From: a bacterium
GTDB lineage: Bacteria; Auribacterota; JABMQX01
Direction: 5' to 3'
DNA length: 41,678 nucleotides
Assembly: GCA_030691545.1 (NCBI GenBank)
Contig: JAUYEE010000099.1
Location: forward strand, 1-41,678
The notes under the pieces: model-generated
The model's database searches: none
What the model was told of the DNA's origin: nothing
The model's input: only the letters and a program-made list of their open reading frames with translations
Position numbers and translations under genes: made by a program
Shown: positions 17,658-27,092 of the stretch, one piece after another
Numbering within the stretch: the stretch's first letter is position 1
How the letters are laid out: the number at the start of each line of letters is the position of its first letter

Positions 17658-17689
17658 TTCTATCGAGTTCAGATTGCTCAGTGATAGAA
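17658..17689. repeat. Inverted repeat in the divergent intergenic region
   Basis: TTCTATC (17658-17664) faces GATAGAA (17683-17689) with an 18-nt centre. It lies between the divergent giant-gene promoters and could be an operator; nothing else supports this. Confidence 0.3.
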
Positions 17690-17790
17690 TATCGTGCATG
17701 GGCATCAGAGGCGTTTTCCGCAAAGCGAGAGGATGGTGCCCCGACGAGCAAAAGGAACCTGATGACGATCTTCGAGGAGGTGACACGAAA

Positions 17791-20700
17791 ATGGGGAAAA
17801 GCCTTTTGATTCTTGCTGTCGGGTTGGGTGTTGTTTTCTCTCAGCCCGCGTCCAGCCAGACGTGGTATGTGGACGGGACGGTGACCGCGTCCGGCGACGG
17901 GATGACGTGGGAGACTGCGTTCAATGCAGTTCAAGAAGGCATTGACGCTTCGTCTGACGGCGACACCGTTATTGTTGCCGAAGGCGCCTACGTCGAAAAC
18001 GTGCATTTCCACGGCAAGAACATCACCCTCACCGGCACCGACCCCCTCGATTCCACCGTCGTCGCCAACACGATTATTGACGGGAATCAATCCGGCTCCG
18101 TCGTCACGTTCTCGGGCACCGAAAACGAAACCTGCACCCTCTCCGGCTTCACAATAAGAAATGGGAATGCCCCACACGGTGGCGGCGTTTCAGGCGGCGC
18201 CTGGAATAGTCAAACGCACGCCAGGATCAGCAACAACGTGATCGCGGCAAACTCGGCCGACTGGGGTGGGGGATTGGCCTTTTGCGGAGGCCTTATCCAA
18301 AACAACGTTATTCGTAATAACTCAGCAAGGCATGGGGGCGGCGTTGACTACTGCAGCGGCGCCATCCTGAACAACAGAATCGTCGGAAACTCAGCCGAAG
18401 CTGACGGCGGAGGGCTTGAATACTGTTACGGCACAATCGAAAACAACACGATCTATGGCAACTCAGCGCAAGAGGGCGGAGGGCTTTATGACTGCGATGG
18501 CGAGATCCGAAACTGCATCATCTGGGGAAACGTTTCCCAGGCCACGCCTCAGGTGTATGCCTCAAGCGAGCCGGTTTACTGCTGCATCGAGCGCTGGTCA
18601 AGCGGCGGCGAGGGAAACATGGGGTTTAACCCTTATTTCGTCGCCCCGGAAAACGGTGATCTCCATCTCCGGCCCCGTTCTCCTTGCATAGATGCTGGCG
18701 ATCCAGCGTCCCCCTTCCCAAACGAGCCGGAGCCCAACGGTGGGCGCATCGACATGGGAGCTTACGGTAACACCTGGGAGGCGACCCCCAAATCTCCCGA
18801 CACGGACAACGACAATCTCCCCGACGATTGGGAGGCGGACTTCTTCGGAGGCCTTCTTCAAGGAGCGAACGACGACCCGGATGGCGATTTGCTGGCAAAC
18901 ATGGAGGAATACCGTCGGGCCTTCGACCCGACCGTCCCTGTTGGCCCATGGTACGTTGATGCGTCTGTGCCTCTTTTTTCCGGCGACGGCGCCTCCTGGG
19001 AGACCGCCTTCAAAATGATCCAACAGGGCATATATGTCGCTCGCGATGGTGGTACGATCATCGTCGCCCGGGGAACGTACTATGAAAACATCCGTCTCAA
19101 AAGCTACAATGTCGTCCTCCGCAGCACCGATCCCTGCGATTCTAACGTGGTCGCCAACACTATCATTGATGGGATGCAGGCTGGCTCTGTTGTGACCTTC
19201 ACAGGCACGGAGGACGAGACCTGCCGCTTGTCCGGTTTCACCATACGGAACGGCAAGGCGCAGGATGGGGGTGGGATCTACGGAGGGACATGGGGGAACC
19301 CGACACACGCCACAATTGAAAGAAACGTGATCAGGGAGAGCGCGGCTGACTCGTGCGGGGGCGGCCTCTACGAGTGCGACGGCACCGTCAGGAATAATGT
19401 CATTGCGTACAATTCGGCCGGCGCGGGTGGTGGGCTGTATGAGTGTGACGGCACCATCGAGAACAACACCATCTGGGCCAACTCAGCCCGCCGAGGCGGC
19501 GGACTGGCTTCCTGCAAAGCAGTGACGGTCAACTGCATCATCTGGGGAGACACAACCGAACCCTACTCAGACCAACTGGACGGGGCTGGCACCCTAAGCT
19601 ACTGTTGCATCCAATGCCGGGGGGAACCTGGCGCCAGCATCATTGCCTATTACCCTTATCTCGTGGACCCCGCCAACGGTGACTACCATTTGCTGAGTTG
19701 GTCTCCCTGTATTGATGCGGGTGACCCAAGCTCTCCCTTCTCCGAGGAACCCCAGCCCAATGGAGGAAGAATCAACATGGGGGCTTACGGAAATACCCCC
19801 GAGGCGAGCTCCAAGTCTCCTGACAGTGACAACGATGGTCTTCCGGACGACTGGGAGACGGAGTTCTTAGGGGACTTGGGTGACGGCTGGGGCGACGATA
19901 CGGATGGCGATTCGATCCCCAATGAGGCTGAATATCATCAAGGCTATGATGCGTCCACCCCGCCCAAGTGCTGGTACGTGGACGCGGCGGTGTCTGTCTC
20001 CGGCGATGGAACATCCAGAGCGTCGGCCTTGAAGAGAATAGAAGAGGGCACAAAGCGAGCTTCCGCCGGGGATACGGTCATCGTCGCTCAGGGCACCTAT
20101 GTCGAGAAGGTGAATTTCGGCGGCAAGAATATCATTCTGCGTAGCGCCGATCCTCTGGACGAAAATATTGTGGCTCGGACGATCGTACAAGGGCGCGTCA
20201 CGTTCCTGGGAACTGAGGATGCCCCCTGCGCCCTGTGGGGGTTCACTATTCAAGGAGGGGGCGGAGATTATGGAGGCGGGATTTGCGGTGGAGAGCTCTG
20301 GTATCGGACGCACGCTGCAATCCGAAACAACGTGGTCACTGGCAATGCAGCGCGCCTGGGTGGCGGGGGTATCGCGTTTTGCGACGGGCCCATCGAGGGC
20401 AATAAGATCATCGGGAACTCTGCGACGGGTGGACTGTTTGACGAGTGTTGCGTGTGGGACGTTCCCTACGGCGGTGGATTGTACGAGTGTGATGGGCCGA
20501 TCCGCGGTAACATCGTTTCAGGAAACACCGCAACCAAAGGCGGTGGACTCTGTGTATGCTCCGGCCTGATTTCGGACAACCTGATTGCAGGAAATCACGC
20601 GATGAGTGTCTGGGATATGCGCGGCCCCTACTCGGGGGATGAGGAGTGGGTTCCGGGGGTGGGCGCGGGAGCGTATTCTTGCGGCAGGATGGTAAACAAC

Positions 20701-22398
20701 ACGATTTGCGAGAACTCGTCTGAGGGTTCCGTAGGCGGGGTCGCTTCCCTCCATCGCATGCTCAACTGCATCATCTGGGGCAACACGGCCCCGGACACTC
20801 CGCAGCTCTCGGACAACGCTTCGCCATCGCGTTCTTGCATCCAGGACTGGGCTGGCGGGGGAATCGGCAACATCAGCGCCGACCCGCTCTTCGTCAATGC
20901 AGAGGCGGGCGACTACCGTCTCCAGCCTGACTCGCCGTGCATTGATGCTGGGGTCACCTACCTCGGCTTTCTCTGGCCGCAGCGGGACCTTGATCGCAAC
21001 TGCCGCCTCGTGGGAGAGCGAGTTGACATGGGGTGCTACGAGTACGGGGCCACGCGCGATGCCGACGGAGATCTGCTTTCCGATGATCATGAACGCACTC
21101 TGGGCAGTGACCCAGCTCTCGAGGACACCGACGGTGATGCCCTTCGCGACGGTCTGGAGATTCTTCGCGGAAGCAACCCAGTTGAGCGGACGCCTCCGGG
21201 ATTGCTTGCGGTGCCTTCCGAGTTCTCGACAATCCAACTGGCTCTTCTCGTCGCCATAGACGGAGACGAGATTGTTGTTGCACCTGGCACATACACGGAA
21301 AACCTTCGCTTTTACGGCAGTGATGTGGTGCTGCGCAGCACAGATCCGTCCAATCTGGACACAGTTGGGTCCACAATACTGGAGGGGGACACGCGGGAAT
21401 CGGTTGTGCAGCTTACCGGCAAGGAAAGCCCCGCATGCGTTCTTTCGGGCTTCACAATCCGGAACGGTTGGGCTGCGATCCACGCGCGCGAGTATGAGCA
21501 GGATAGTCAAGCCACAATCCGAGGCAACATTATCACGGGCAACTCTCATGGAGGGCTATACTATTGCGGTGGCCTCGTTGAGCGCAACATCATCAAGGGG
21601 AACTCGGACGGGGGACTAACATACTGCGACGGGCTGATCCGAGGTAATGTGATTTTCGCAAACTCTTCGACGATGGGCGGAGGAGTTCGCCACTGCAACG
21701 GGACGCTGATCAACAACCTGATTATCGGCAATTCAGCTACGCTTGGAGGCGCAATCGCGTGGTGCGGCGGCACGATCGAAAACTGCACCATCGTCGCAAA
21801 TTCGGCGCAACTGCGTGCATCTGGTCTCTACGAGTGCACCGGCACGATCCTCAACTGCATCATCTGGGGAAACACTGCCCCCGAGGCTCCTCAGACCTAC
21901 GAGTCACCCAACATAACCTACTCCTGCATCCAGGACTGGGCAGGGGGCGGCGAGGGGAACATCGCGGACGATCCGCTTTTTGTTGATGTGGACGGCCCGG
22001 ACGATGGTCCCCTCACGTACGAGGACAATGATTACCGCCTGAACGCCGCTTCGCCTTGTATTGATGCGGGTAAAAACGAAGAATGGATGGCGGACGCTGT
22101 GGACTTGGACGGCAATCCGCGAATCTGGCGGGGCAGGGATTCTTGGACGGCCGACATGGGAGCCTACGAATACGGGTCCTTTCACCTCAAGGTCGCGACT
22201 GTGGCTTTTGAGGGGGCGGCTCTCGTCATTGGCTGGAGGAGTGCTCCCGGGGACACTTATCGCGTGTGGTCGTGCTGCGATTGCGCGACTGGCGCCTGGA
22301 CGGATGAAGGCACGGTCAATTCCTGGGGCTGGCTCACAAGGTGGCAGGACCCCAGGCCGACAGCGATGTTCAGGTTTTACAGGGTCGAAATCGAATAA
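17791..22398 (+). CDS. Giant modular beta-helix surface protein, four modules
   Basis: 1535 residues. ATG at 17791 follows GAGGAGGTGA and gives signal peptide MGKSLLILAVGLGVVFSQPA. Four homologous right-handed beta-helix modules begin near residues 22, 386, 726 and 1138. Each opens with WYVDG...SWETAF..IQEGID..DGDTVIVA.GTY.EN or a shortened form, then GSVVTF.GTE.ETC.LSGFTIRNG, then coils of ~21 residues with GGGL..C.G.I.NN.I..N, and closes with a CIIWGN...SPCIDAG...DMGAYEYG choice-of-anchor-Q-like end. Linkers contain calcium-type DxDxDG motifs (DTDNDNLPDDWE, DTDGDALRDGLE). A beta module (YRVWSCCDCATGAW...FYRVEIE) ends it. Probably secreted or cell-surface; no catalytic motif seen, so polysaccharide binding or adhesion is inferred. 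Confidence 0.92.
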   Translation: MGKSLLILAVGLGVVFSQPASSQTWYVDGTVTASGDGMTWETAFNAVQEGIDASSDGDTVIVAEGAYVENVHFHGKNITLTGTDPLDSTVVANTIIDGNQSGSVVTFSGTENETCTLSGFTIRNGNAPHGGGVSGGAWNSQTHARISNNVIAANSADWGGGLAFCGGLIQNNVIRNNSARHGGGVDYCSGAILNNRIVGNSAEADGGGLEYCYGTIENNTIYGNSAQEGGGLYDCDGEIRNCIIWGNVSQATPQVYASSEPVYCCIERWSSGGEGNMGFNPYFVAPENGDLHLRPRSPCIDAGDPASPFPNEPEPNGGRIDMGAYGNTWEATPKSPDTDNDNLPDDWEADFFGGLLQGANDDPDGDLLANMEEYRRAFDPTVPVGPWYVDASVPLFSGDGASWETAFKMIQQGIYVARDGGTIIVARGTYYENIRLKSYNVVLRSTDPCDSNVVANTIIDGMQAGSVVTFTGTEDETCRLSGFTIRNGKAQDGGGIYGGTWGNPTHATIERNVIRESAADSCGGGLYECDGTVRNNVIAYNSAGAGGGLYECDGTIENNTIWANSARRGGGLASCKAVTVNCIIWGDTTEPYSDQLDGAGTLSYCCIQCRGEPGASIIAYYPYLVDPANGDYHLLSWSPCIDAGDPSSPFSEEPQPNGGRINMGAYGNTPEASSKSPDSDNDGLPDDWETEFLGDLGDGWGDDTDGDSIPNEAEYHQGYDASTPPKCWYVDAAVSVSGDGTSRASALKRIEEGTKRASAGDTVIVAQGTYVEKVNFGGKNIILRSADPLDENIVARTIVQGRVTFLGTEDAPCALWGFTIQGGGGDYGGGICGGELWYRTHAAIRNNVVTGNAARLGGGGIAFCDGPIEGNKIIGNSATGGLFDECCVWDVPYGGGLYECDGPIRGNIVSGNTATKGGGLCVCSGLISDNLIAGNHAMSVWDMRGPYSGDEEWVPGVGAGAYSCGRMVNNTICENSSEGSVGGVASLHRMLNCIIWGNTAPDTPQLSDNASPSRSCIQDWAGGGIGNISADPLFVNAEAGDYRLQPDSPCIDAGVTYLGFLWPQRDLDRNCRLVGERVDMGCYEYGATRDADGDLLSDDHERTLGSDPALEDTDGDALRDGLEILRGSNPVERTPPGLLAVPSEFSTIQLALLVAIDGDEIVVAPGTYTENLRFYGSDVVLRSTDPSNLDTVGSTILEGDTRESVVQLTGKESPACVLSGFTIRNGWAAIHAREYEQDSQATIRGNIITGNSHGGLYYCGGLVERNIIKGNSDGGLTYCDGLIRGNVIFANSSTMGGGVRHCNGTLINNLIIGNSATLGGAIAWCGGTIENCTIVANSAQLRASGLYECTGTILNCIIWGNTAPEAPQTYESPNITYSCIQDWAGGGEGNIADDPLFVDVDGPDDGPLTYEDNDYRLNAASPCIDAGKNEEWMADAVDLDGNPRIWRGRDSWTADMGAYEYGSFHLKVATVAFEGAALVIGWRSAPGDTYRVWSCCDCATGAWTDEGTVNSWGWLTRWQDPRPTAMFRFYRVEIE

Positions 22399-22407
22399 GC
22401 AGCGAAG

Positions 22408-22435
22408 GAAGGCGTGGAGATTCCATTTCGCCTTC
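22408..22435 (+). terminator. Hairpin after the first giant plus-strand gene
   Basis: GAAGGCG-TGGA-GAT-TCCA-TTT-CGCCTTC forms an 11-bp stem with one bulge just after the stop. There is no T-run, so it may be an mRNA-stabilising or attenuating hairpin rather than a true terminator. Confidence 0.45.
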
Positions 22436-22517
22436 TTCCGAAGCATGAGGTATCATCTCAACAACCATTCGTGCGGTAAGGGAACATTGTCAATGGACAT
22501 CATGGGAGGTGCGGACG

Positions 22518-25500
22518 ATGAGGAAGATTGTGGGAGTAGCAGTTGCGGGAATCGTTGCGGTCTTCTGCGGGGCGGCCGCCAGTGAAACGTGGTATGTGGA
22601 CGGGTCAGTGACCGCCTCGGGCAACGGGATGACGTGGGAGACGGCGCTCGAGACTATCCAGGAAGGGATAGACGCCGCCTCCAATGGCGACACGGTCATT
22701 GTTGCCGAAGGCGCCTATGTCGAAAACGTCCATTTCCACGGCAAGAACATCATCCTCACCAGCACTGACCCCCTCAATTCCGCCGTCGTTGCCAACACGA
22801 TTATTGACGGCAACCAATCGGGTTCCGTCGTCACCTTCTCCGGCACCGAAGACGAGACCTGCATCCTCTCTGGCTTCACCATTCGCAATGGCCGGGCTGT
22901 GGCCGGCGCCGGAATCCTCGGTCATGAGGAGCCCGGGTACACACACGCGACTATCGAAAACAATCTAATTACAGACAACGTCGCGCAGAACGGGGGAGGT
23001 GGTCTTTCCGGTTGCGACGGGACCATCAGCAATAATCTGATCACGCACAACTCAGGAGGAAGTTATGGCGCGGGAGGGATGAGCTTCTGTGACGGGAATA
23101 TCGTGCACAACACGATCTCCTTCAATTTTGGAAGATGGGGAGGCGGGCTGTCTCGCTGTGACGGCACGGTTGAGAACAACCTGATTCTCGGGAATGAGGC
23201 AGAGCAGTATGGCGGCGGGGTGTACGACTGCTCGGGAGTTGTTCAGAAGAACACGATTATCCAGAACCGTGCTGCCTGGCACGGCGGCGGACTGTCCAGT
23301 TGCAGAGCCAAAATTCAGAACAACATCATCGCCGGAAACACCGCAGACGGATGGGGTGGGGGGATTTACAGGTGCGGGACGGTCATCAACAACACGGTCG
23401 TCGGCAATTTCGCGGACCTCGGCGGCGGCTTGGCTTCGTGCAGTGGAACAATCAAGAACTGTATTGTGTGGGGAAACAACGACAACTATGGTTATCAACT
23501 CGTCTGGTCGGCTAACCCGCTCTATTCATGCATCGAGGGGTGGCTCGGCGGAGGTGAAGGGAACATCGCCCCGCCATCGGCGGGGTTCATTGACCCCGAC
23601 GGACCGGATGGCAACCCGGAAACCTACGAAGACAACGATTATCATCTCTCGGCTTCATCGCCGTGCATTGATACCGGCGTTAATGACGATACTCTGACCG
23701 ACGATATTGACGGGGAACTCCGGCCGCAGGGAGCGGGAACGGACATAGGAGCAGATGAATACGCCGACACTGACGAGGACGCTCTGCCGGATTATTGGGA
23801 ACGGAAGTATTTCGGCGACCTGAGCCACGGTGCATCAGACGACAGCGACTCGGATGGACTCACGAATGCGGAAGAATTGGTTCTGAGCACCAATCCCAAT
23901 AAAAGCGACACGGACGGCGATGGCTTCTCCGATGGGGATGAGGCGGCAAGCGGCACGGACCCGAATAGTCCCTCGAGCGTCCCGCCGGAAGCGGATGTCT
24001 ATGTCAATGGGGCCCTCGGCGATGAGGCAAACGACGGCGCCAGACCCCTCACCGCCAAGAAGACCATTCAGGCCGGAATTGACGCCGCCCAAGACGGCCA
24101 GACTGTCGTTGTCGTAGAGGGGACTTACTTCGAGAACATCAAGTTCAACGGGAAGAATGTCATTCTTCGCAGCATGGACCCTTCCAATCCCGCTTGCGTC
24201 GCCAGGACAGTCATTGACGGCGATCGCGCAGGCTCGGTTGTGACCTTCGCAGGCACGGAAGATGAAACTTGCGTCCTCGCTGGCTTCACCATCCGCAACG
24301 GAGACGCCGACCTCGGCGGCGGCATCTGCGGCGGAAGGGACTCGAACTACACTCATGCCACTATCCGGGACAATGTGATCACTACCAACTCTGCTCTAAT
24401 GGGCGGAGGCGTGTCCGGCTGTGCCGGAGAAATCCGCGAGAACATGGTTTGTGCGAACAATGCCAATGGCGGCGGAGGACTGTACGTCTGCGACGGAATC
24501 ATCGAGAACAATATCGTCTCAGGCAATTCTGGAAGAAATGGCGCGGCGTTGTATAGCTGCAGCGGTGTCATCCGCAACAACATCATCTCGGGAAACTGGG
24601 CCGGCTATGGGGGGGGACTTGCTTCGTGCAACGGCCTCATCGAGGGCAATACTATCACCGACAACCATGCGTCGAGCTCGGGCGGAGGTCTCTATTCCTG
24701 CCGCGGAGGCTCAATCCGGCGCAACGTCGTCCGAGAAAACACGGCCTGGAGGGATGGAGGCGGCCTGTACATGTGCGGTGACGTGATTCAGTGCAACATC
24801 ATTGTTGAGAATCATGTTTACCACTACCAGAGTGGCGGCGGCGGACTGGCCTCCTGCACTGGCGTCGAGAACAACCTCATTGTGGGGAACTCAGCTCCCT
24901 CTGGCGGCGCGCTGTATTGGTGTTCAGGTTCAATCCAGAACAACACGATCGTTGGGAACGCGGCTTTCTCTGGCAGTGGAGCCGCGATTTACGACCGCGA
25001 AGCAAGGAGCACGATCCGCAATTGCATCATCTGGGGGAACACCGCGGCGGACGGGACGCAGCTTTACGATACGCAGACGCCCAGTTACTCCTGTATCCAG
25101 GACTGGGCCGGAGGCGGCGAGGGGAACATTTCGGACGATCCGCGATTCGTTGATCCCGACGGGCCGGACGACGACCCGTACACGTTTGACGATAACAACT
25201 ATCGCCTGTCAGCGGGTTCCCCTTGTATAGACGCTGGCGCCAACTACCTTTCGTTCACCTGGCCGCAGCGTGACCTCGATGGCAACTGCCGCTTCGTTGG
25301 CCGCAGCGTGGACATAGGCTGTTACGAATACGGCTCATCTCCTGACGCCGATGGCGACCTTCTGTCGGACGCGAGGGAGGCTGCGCTTGGAACGGACCCC
25401 GATGTCGAGGACACGGATGGCGACAACCTCCGCGATGGCGTCGAAGCCCTTCGCGGCAGCGACCCTCTAACTGCGACGCCAGCCGCTATTCTCGAGGTCC

Positions 25501-26918
25501 CGTCAGATTTCTCGACCGTTCAGTTTGCCCTGTTTCTCTCACGGGACGGCGATGAGATTGTCGTCTCGCCGGGGACATATTACGAGAACCTCTTCCTGTA
25601 TGGCCCCGACGTGATTCTCCGAAGCACTGACCCCACTAACCCAAACATCGTCGCCTCCACAATCCTCGACGGAGGCGGGTTGGCGCCGGTTGTCTCCTTT
25701 TCAGGAAGCGAAACCGAATCGTGCGTCCTCGCCGGTTTCACGATTCGCAATGGAAAGGGCGGAATCTACGGTCGCTCGACGCACGCTGACATCCGCAACA
25801 ACGTCATTACCTCAAACACGTTTATTGACGGGTCATGGAGCCAGGGAGGTGGAGGCATAACTGGTTGCAGTGGGCCAATCCGATACAACACGATTGTCGG
25901 CAACACGGGCGACCGCGGTGGAGGGCTTGGCAGTTGCAGCGGCATCATCGAGAACAATCTAATCACCGAGAACTCCGCGGTTGGGAGCGGCTCCAGTCTG
26001 GGAACCGGAGGCGGGCTGTATGCCTGCGGCGGCACAATCCGGAATAACGTCATCAGTAAGAACACGGCCACTGGCTCCGGCGGGGGCTTGGCCCTTTGCG
26101 ACGCGACAATCGAGGGCAACATCGTTGCCGGCAACTCCGCGGATAAGAATGGAGGCGGCTTGCACAGTTGCGGCTCCAGCATCATCAGCGTCCCGCCAGC
26201 GCCGCCCGAGCCGCCCGCCATAATCAGAAGCAACTTGATTGTCGGCAACTCTGCCAAAAGAGGCGGCGGCGTGTCTAACTCCATCGCGACCATCCAAAAC
26301 AACACGGTTGTCGGCAACACGGCAGAGGAGGGCGGGGGACTGCACGACTCCCAGGCGATCACGAATTGCGTCGTCTGGGGAAACACCGCGGTGCAAGGCG
26401 CAGGCCTTTATAACTCGCCCTTTCCGACGTATTCGTGTATCCAGGACTGGTTCGGATGGGACGAAGGCAACATCGCCGAGGACCCACAATTCGTTGATCC
26501 GAGTGGACCCGACGGCAACCCGCAGACGTGGGAGGACAACGACTATCGCCTCTCGCCAGACTCGCCATGCATAGACGCGGGGAAGAACGAGGATTGGATG
26601 TGGGAGGCGGTTGACCTCGAGGGCAATCCGCGAATATGGCGGGGGAAGTCGTCCTGGACGGTGGATATGGGGGCTTATGAGTATTACTCATTTCTGTTTC
26701 GCGGGGGTGTCGTTGTCGGAGTTGTCGAAGGTCAGCTTCAACTCATGTGGATGAGCCGGCCCGAGGACACATATACCGTCTGGTCGTGCTGCGACCTATC
26801 GGCTCCTGCATGGGTGGAAGAAGCCCAGGTGCCCTCAAAGGGGGGAATGACGTCGTGGATGGATACGTCCGCAGAGAACCCAGACCGGAAATTTTATCGC
26901 ATTGAGATTCGTCGGTGA
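22518..26918 (+). CDS. Giant modular beta-helix surface protein, three modules
   Basis: 1466 residues. ATG at 22518 has GGGAGGT 8 nt upstream and gives signal peptide MRKIVGVAVAGIVAVFCGAA; a GTG at 22509 is in frame but would overlap the ribosome-binding site. Three modules like those of the preceding gene begin near residues 24, 492 and 990. The first is almost the same at DNA level as the first module of the preceding gene (about 22587-22885 against 17860-18155). Linkers carry DSDSDGLTNAEE, DTDGDGFSDGDE and DTDGDNLRDGVE calcium-type motifs. At least 19 coils carry the register Cys (SGCDG, SFCDG, SRCDG, YDCSG...). The C-terminal beta module (YTVWSCCDLSAPAWVEE...KFYRIEIRR) is shared with its neighbours. 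Likely exported; function inferred only. Confidence 0.92.
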   Translation: MRKIVGVAVAGIVAVFCGAAASETWYVDGSVTASGNGMTWETALETIQEGIDAASNGDTVIVAEGAYVENVHFHGKNIILTSTDPLNSAVVANTIIDGNQSGSVVTFSGTEDETCILSGFTIRNGRAVAGAGILGHEEPGYTHATIENNLITDNVAQNGGGGLSGCDGTISNNLITHNSGGSYGAGGMSFCDGNIVHNTISFNFGRWGGGLSRCDGTVENNLILGNEAEQYGGGVYDCSGVVQKNTIIQNRAAWHGGGLSSCRAKIQNNIIAGNTADGWGGGIYRCGTVINNTVVGNFADLGGGLASCSGTIKNCIVWGNNDNYGYQLVWSANPLYSCIEGWLGGGEGNIAPPSAGFIDPDGPDGNPETYEDNDYHLSASSPCIDTGVNDDTLTDDIDGELRPQGAGTDIGADEYADTDEDALPDYWERKYFGDLSHGASDDSDSDGLTNAEELVLSTNPNKSDTDGDGFSDGDEAASGTDPNSPSSVPPEADVYVNGALGDEANDGARPLTAKKTIQAGIDAAQDGQTVVVVEGTYFENIKFNGKNVILRSMDPSNPACVARTVIDGDRAGSVVTFAGTEDETCVLAGFTIRNGDADLGGGICGGRDSNYTHATIRDNVITTNSALMGGGVSGCAGEIRENMVCANNANGGGGLYVCDGIIENNIVSGNSGRNGAALYSCSGVIRNNIISGNWAGYGGGLASCNGLIEGNTITDNHASSSGGGLYSCRGGSIRRNVVRENTAWRDGGGLYMCGDVIQCNIIVENHVYHYQSGGGGLASCTGVENNLIVGNSAPSGGALYWCSGSIQNNTIVGNAAFSGSGAAIYDREARSTIRNCIIWGNTAADGTQLYDTQTPSYSCIQDWAGGGEGNISDDPRFVDPDGPDDDPYTFDDNNYRLSAGSPCIDAGANYLSFTWPQRDLDGNCRFVGRSVDIGCYEYGSSPDADGDLLSDAREAALGTDPDVEDTDGDNLRDGVEALRGSDPLTATPAAILEVPSDFSTVQFALFLSRDGDEIVVSPGTYYENLFLYGPDVILRSTDPTNPNIVASTILDGGGLAPVVSFSGSETESCVLAGFTIRNGKGGIYGRSTHADIRNNVITSNTFIDGSWSQGGGGITGCSGPIRYNTIVGNTGDRGGGLGSCSGIIENNLITENSAVGSGSSLGTGGGLYACGGTIRNNVISKNTATGSGGGLALCDATIEGNIVAGNSADKNGGGLHSCGSSIISVPPAPPEPPAIIRSNLIVGNSAKRGGGVSNSIATIQNNTVVGNTAEEGGGLHDSQAITNCVVWGNTAVQGAGLYNSPFPTYSCIQDWFGWDEGNIAEDPQFVDPSGPDGNPQTWEDNDYRLSPDSPCIDAGKNEDWMWEAVDLEGNPRIWRGKSSWTVDMGAYEYYSFLFRGGVVVGVVEGQLQLMWMSRPEDTYTVWSCCDLSAPAWVEEAQVPSKGGMTSWMDTSAENPDRKFYRIEIRR

Positions 26919-27092
26919 CAGAACGCGTGGCACGGCGCTCCGCGATCTCGTGAACGAAGCGCACCACGGTTTTGCACAGGGTCCTATACAGTTGCTGGCG
27001 TTCCCTCCGCATCTCTGCAATGTCACGAAAGGGCGATGCTGATGCAACAGCAGGGTGAAATGAACCGATAGTATTTGCGGAGGACTCCGGAA

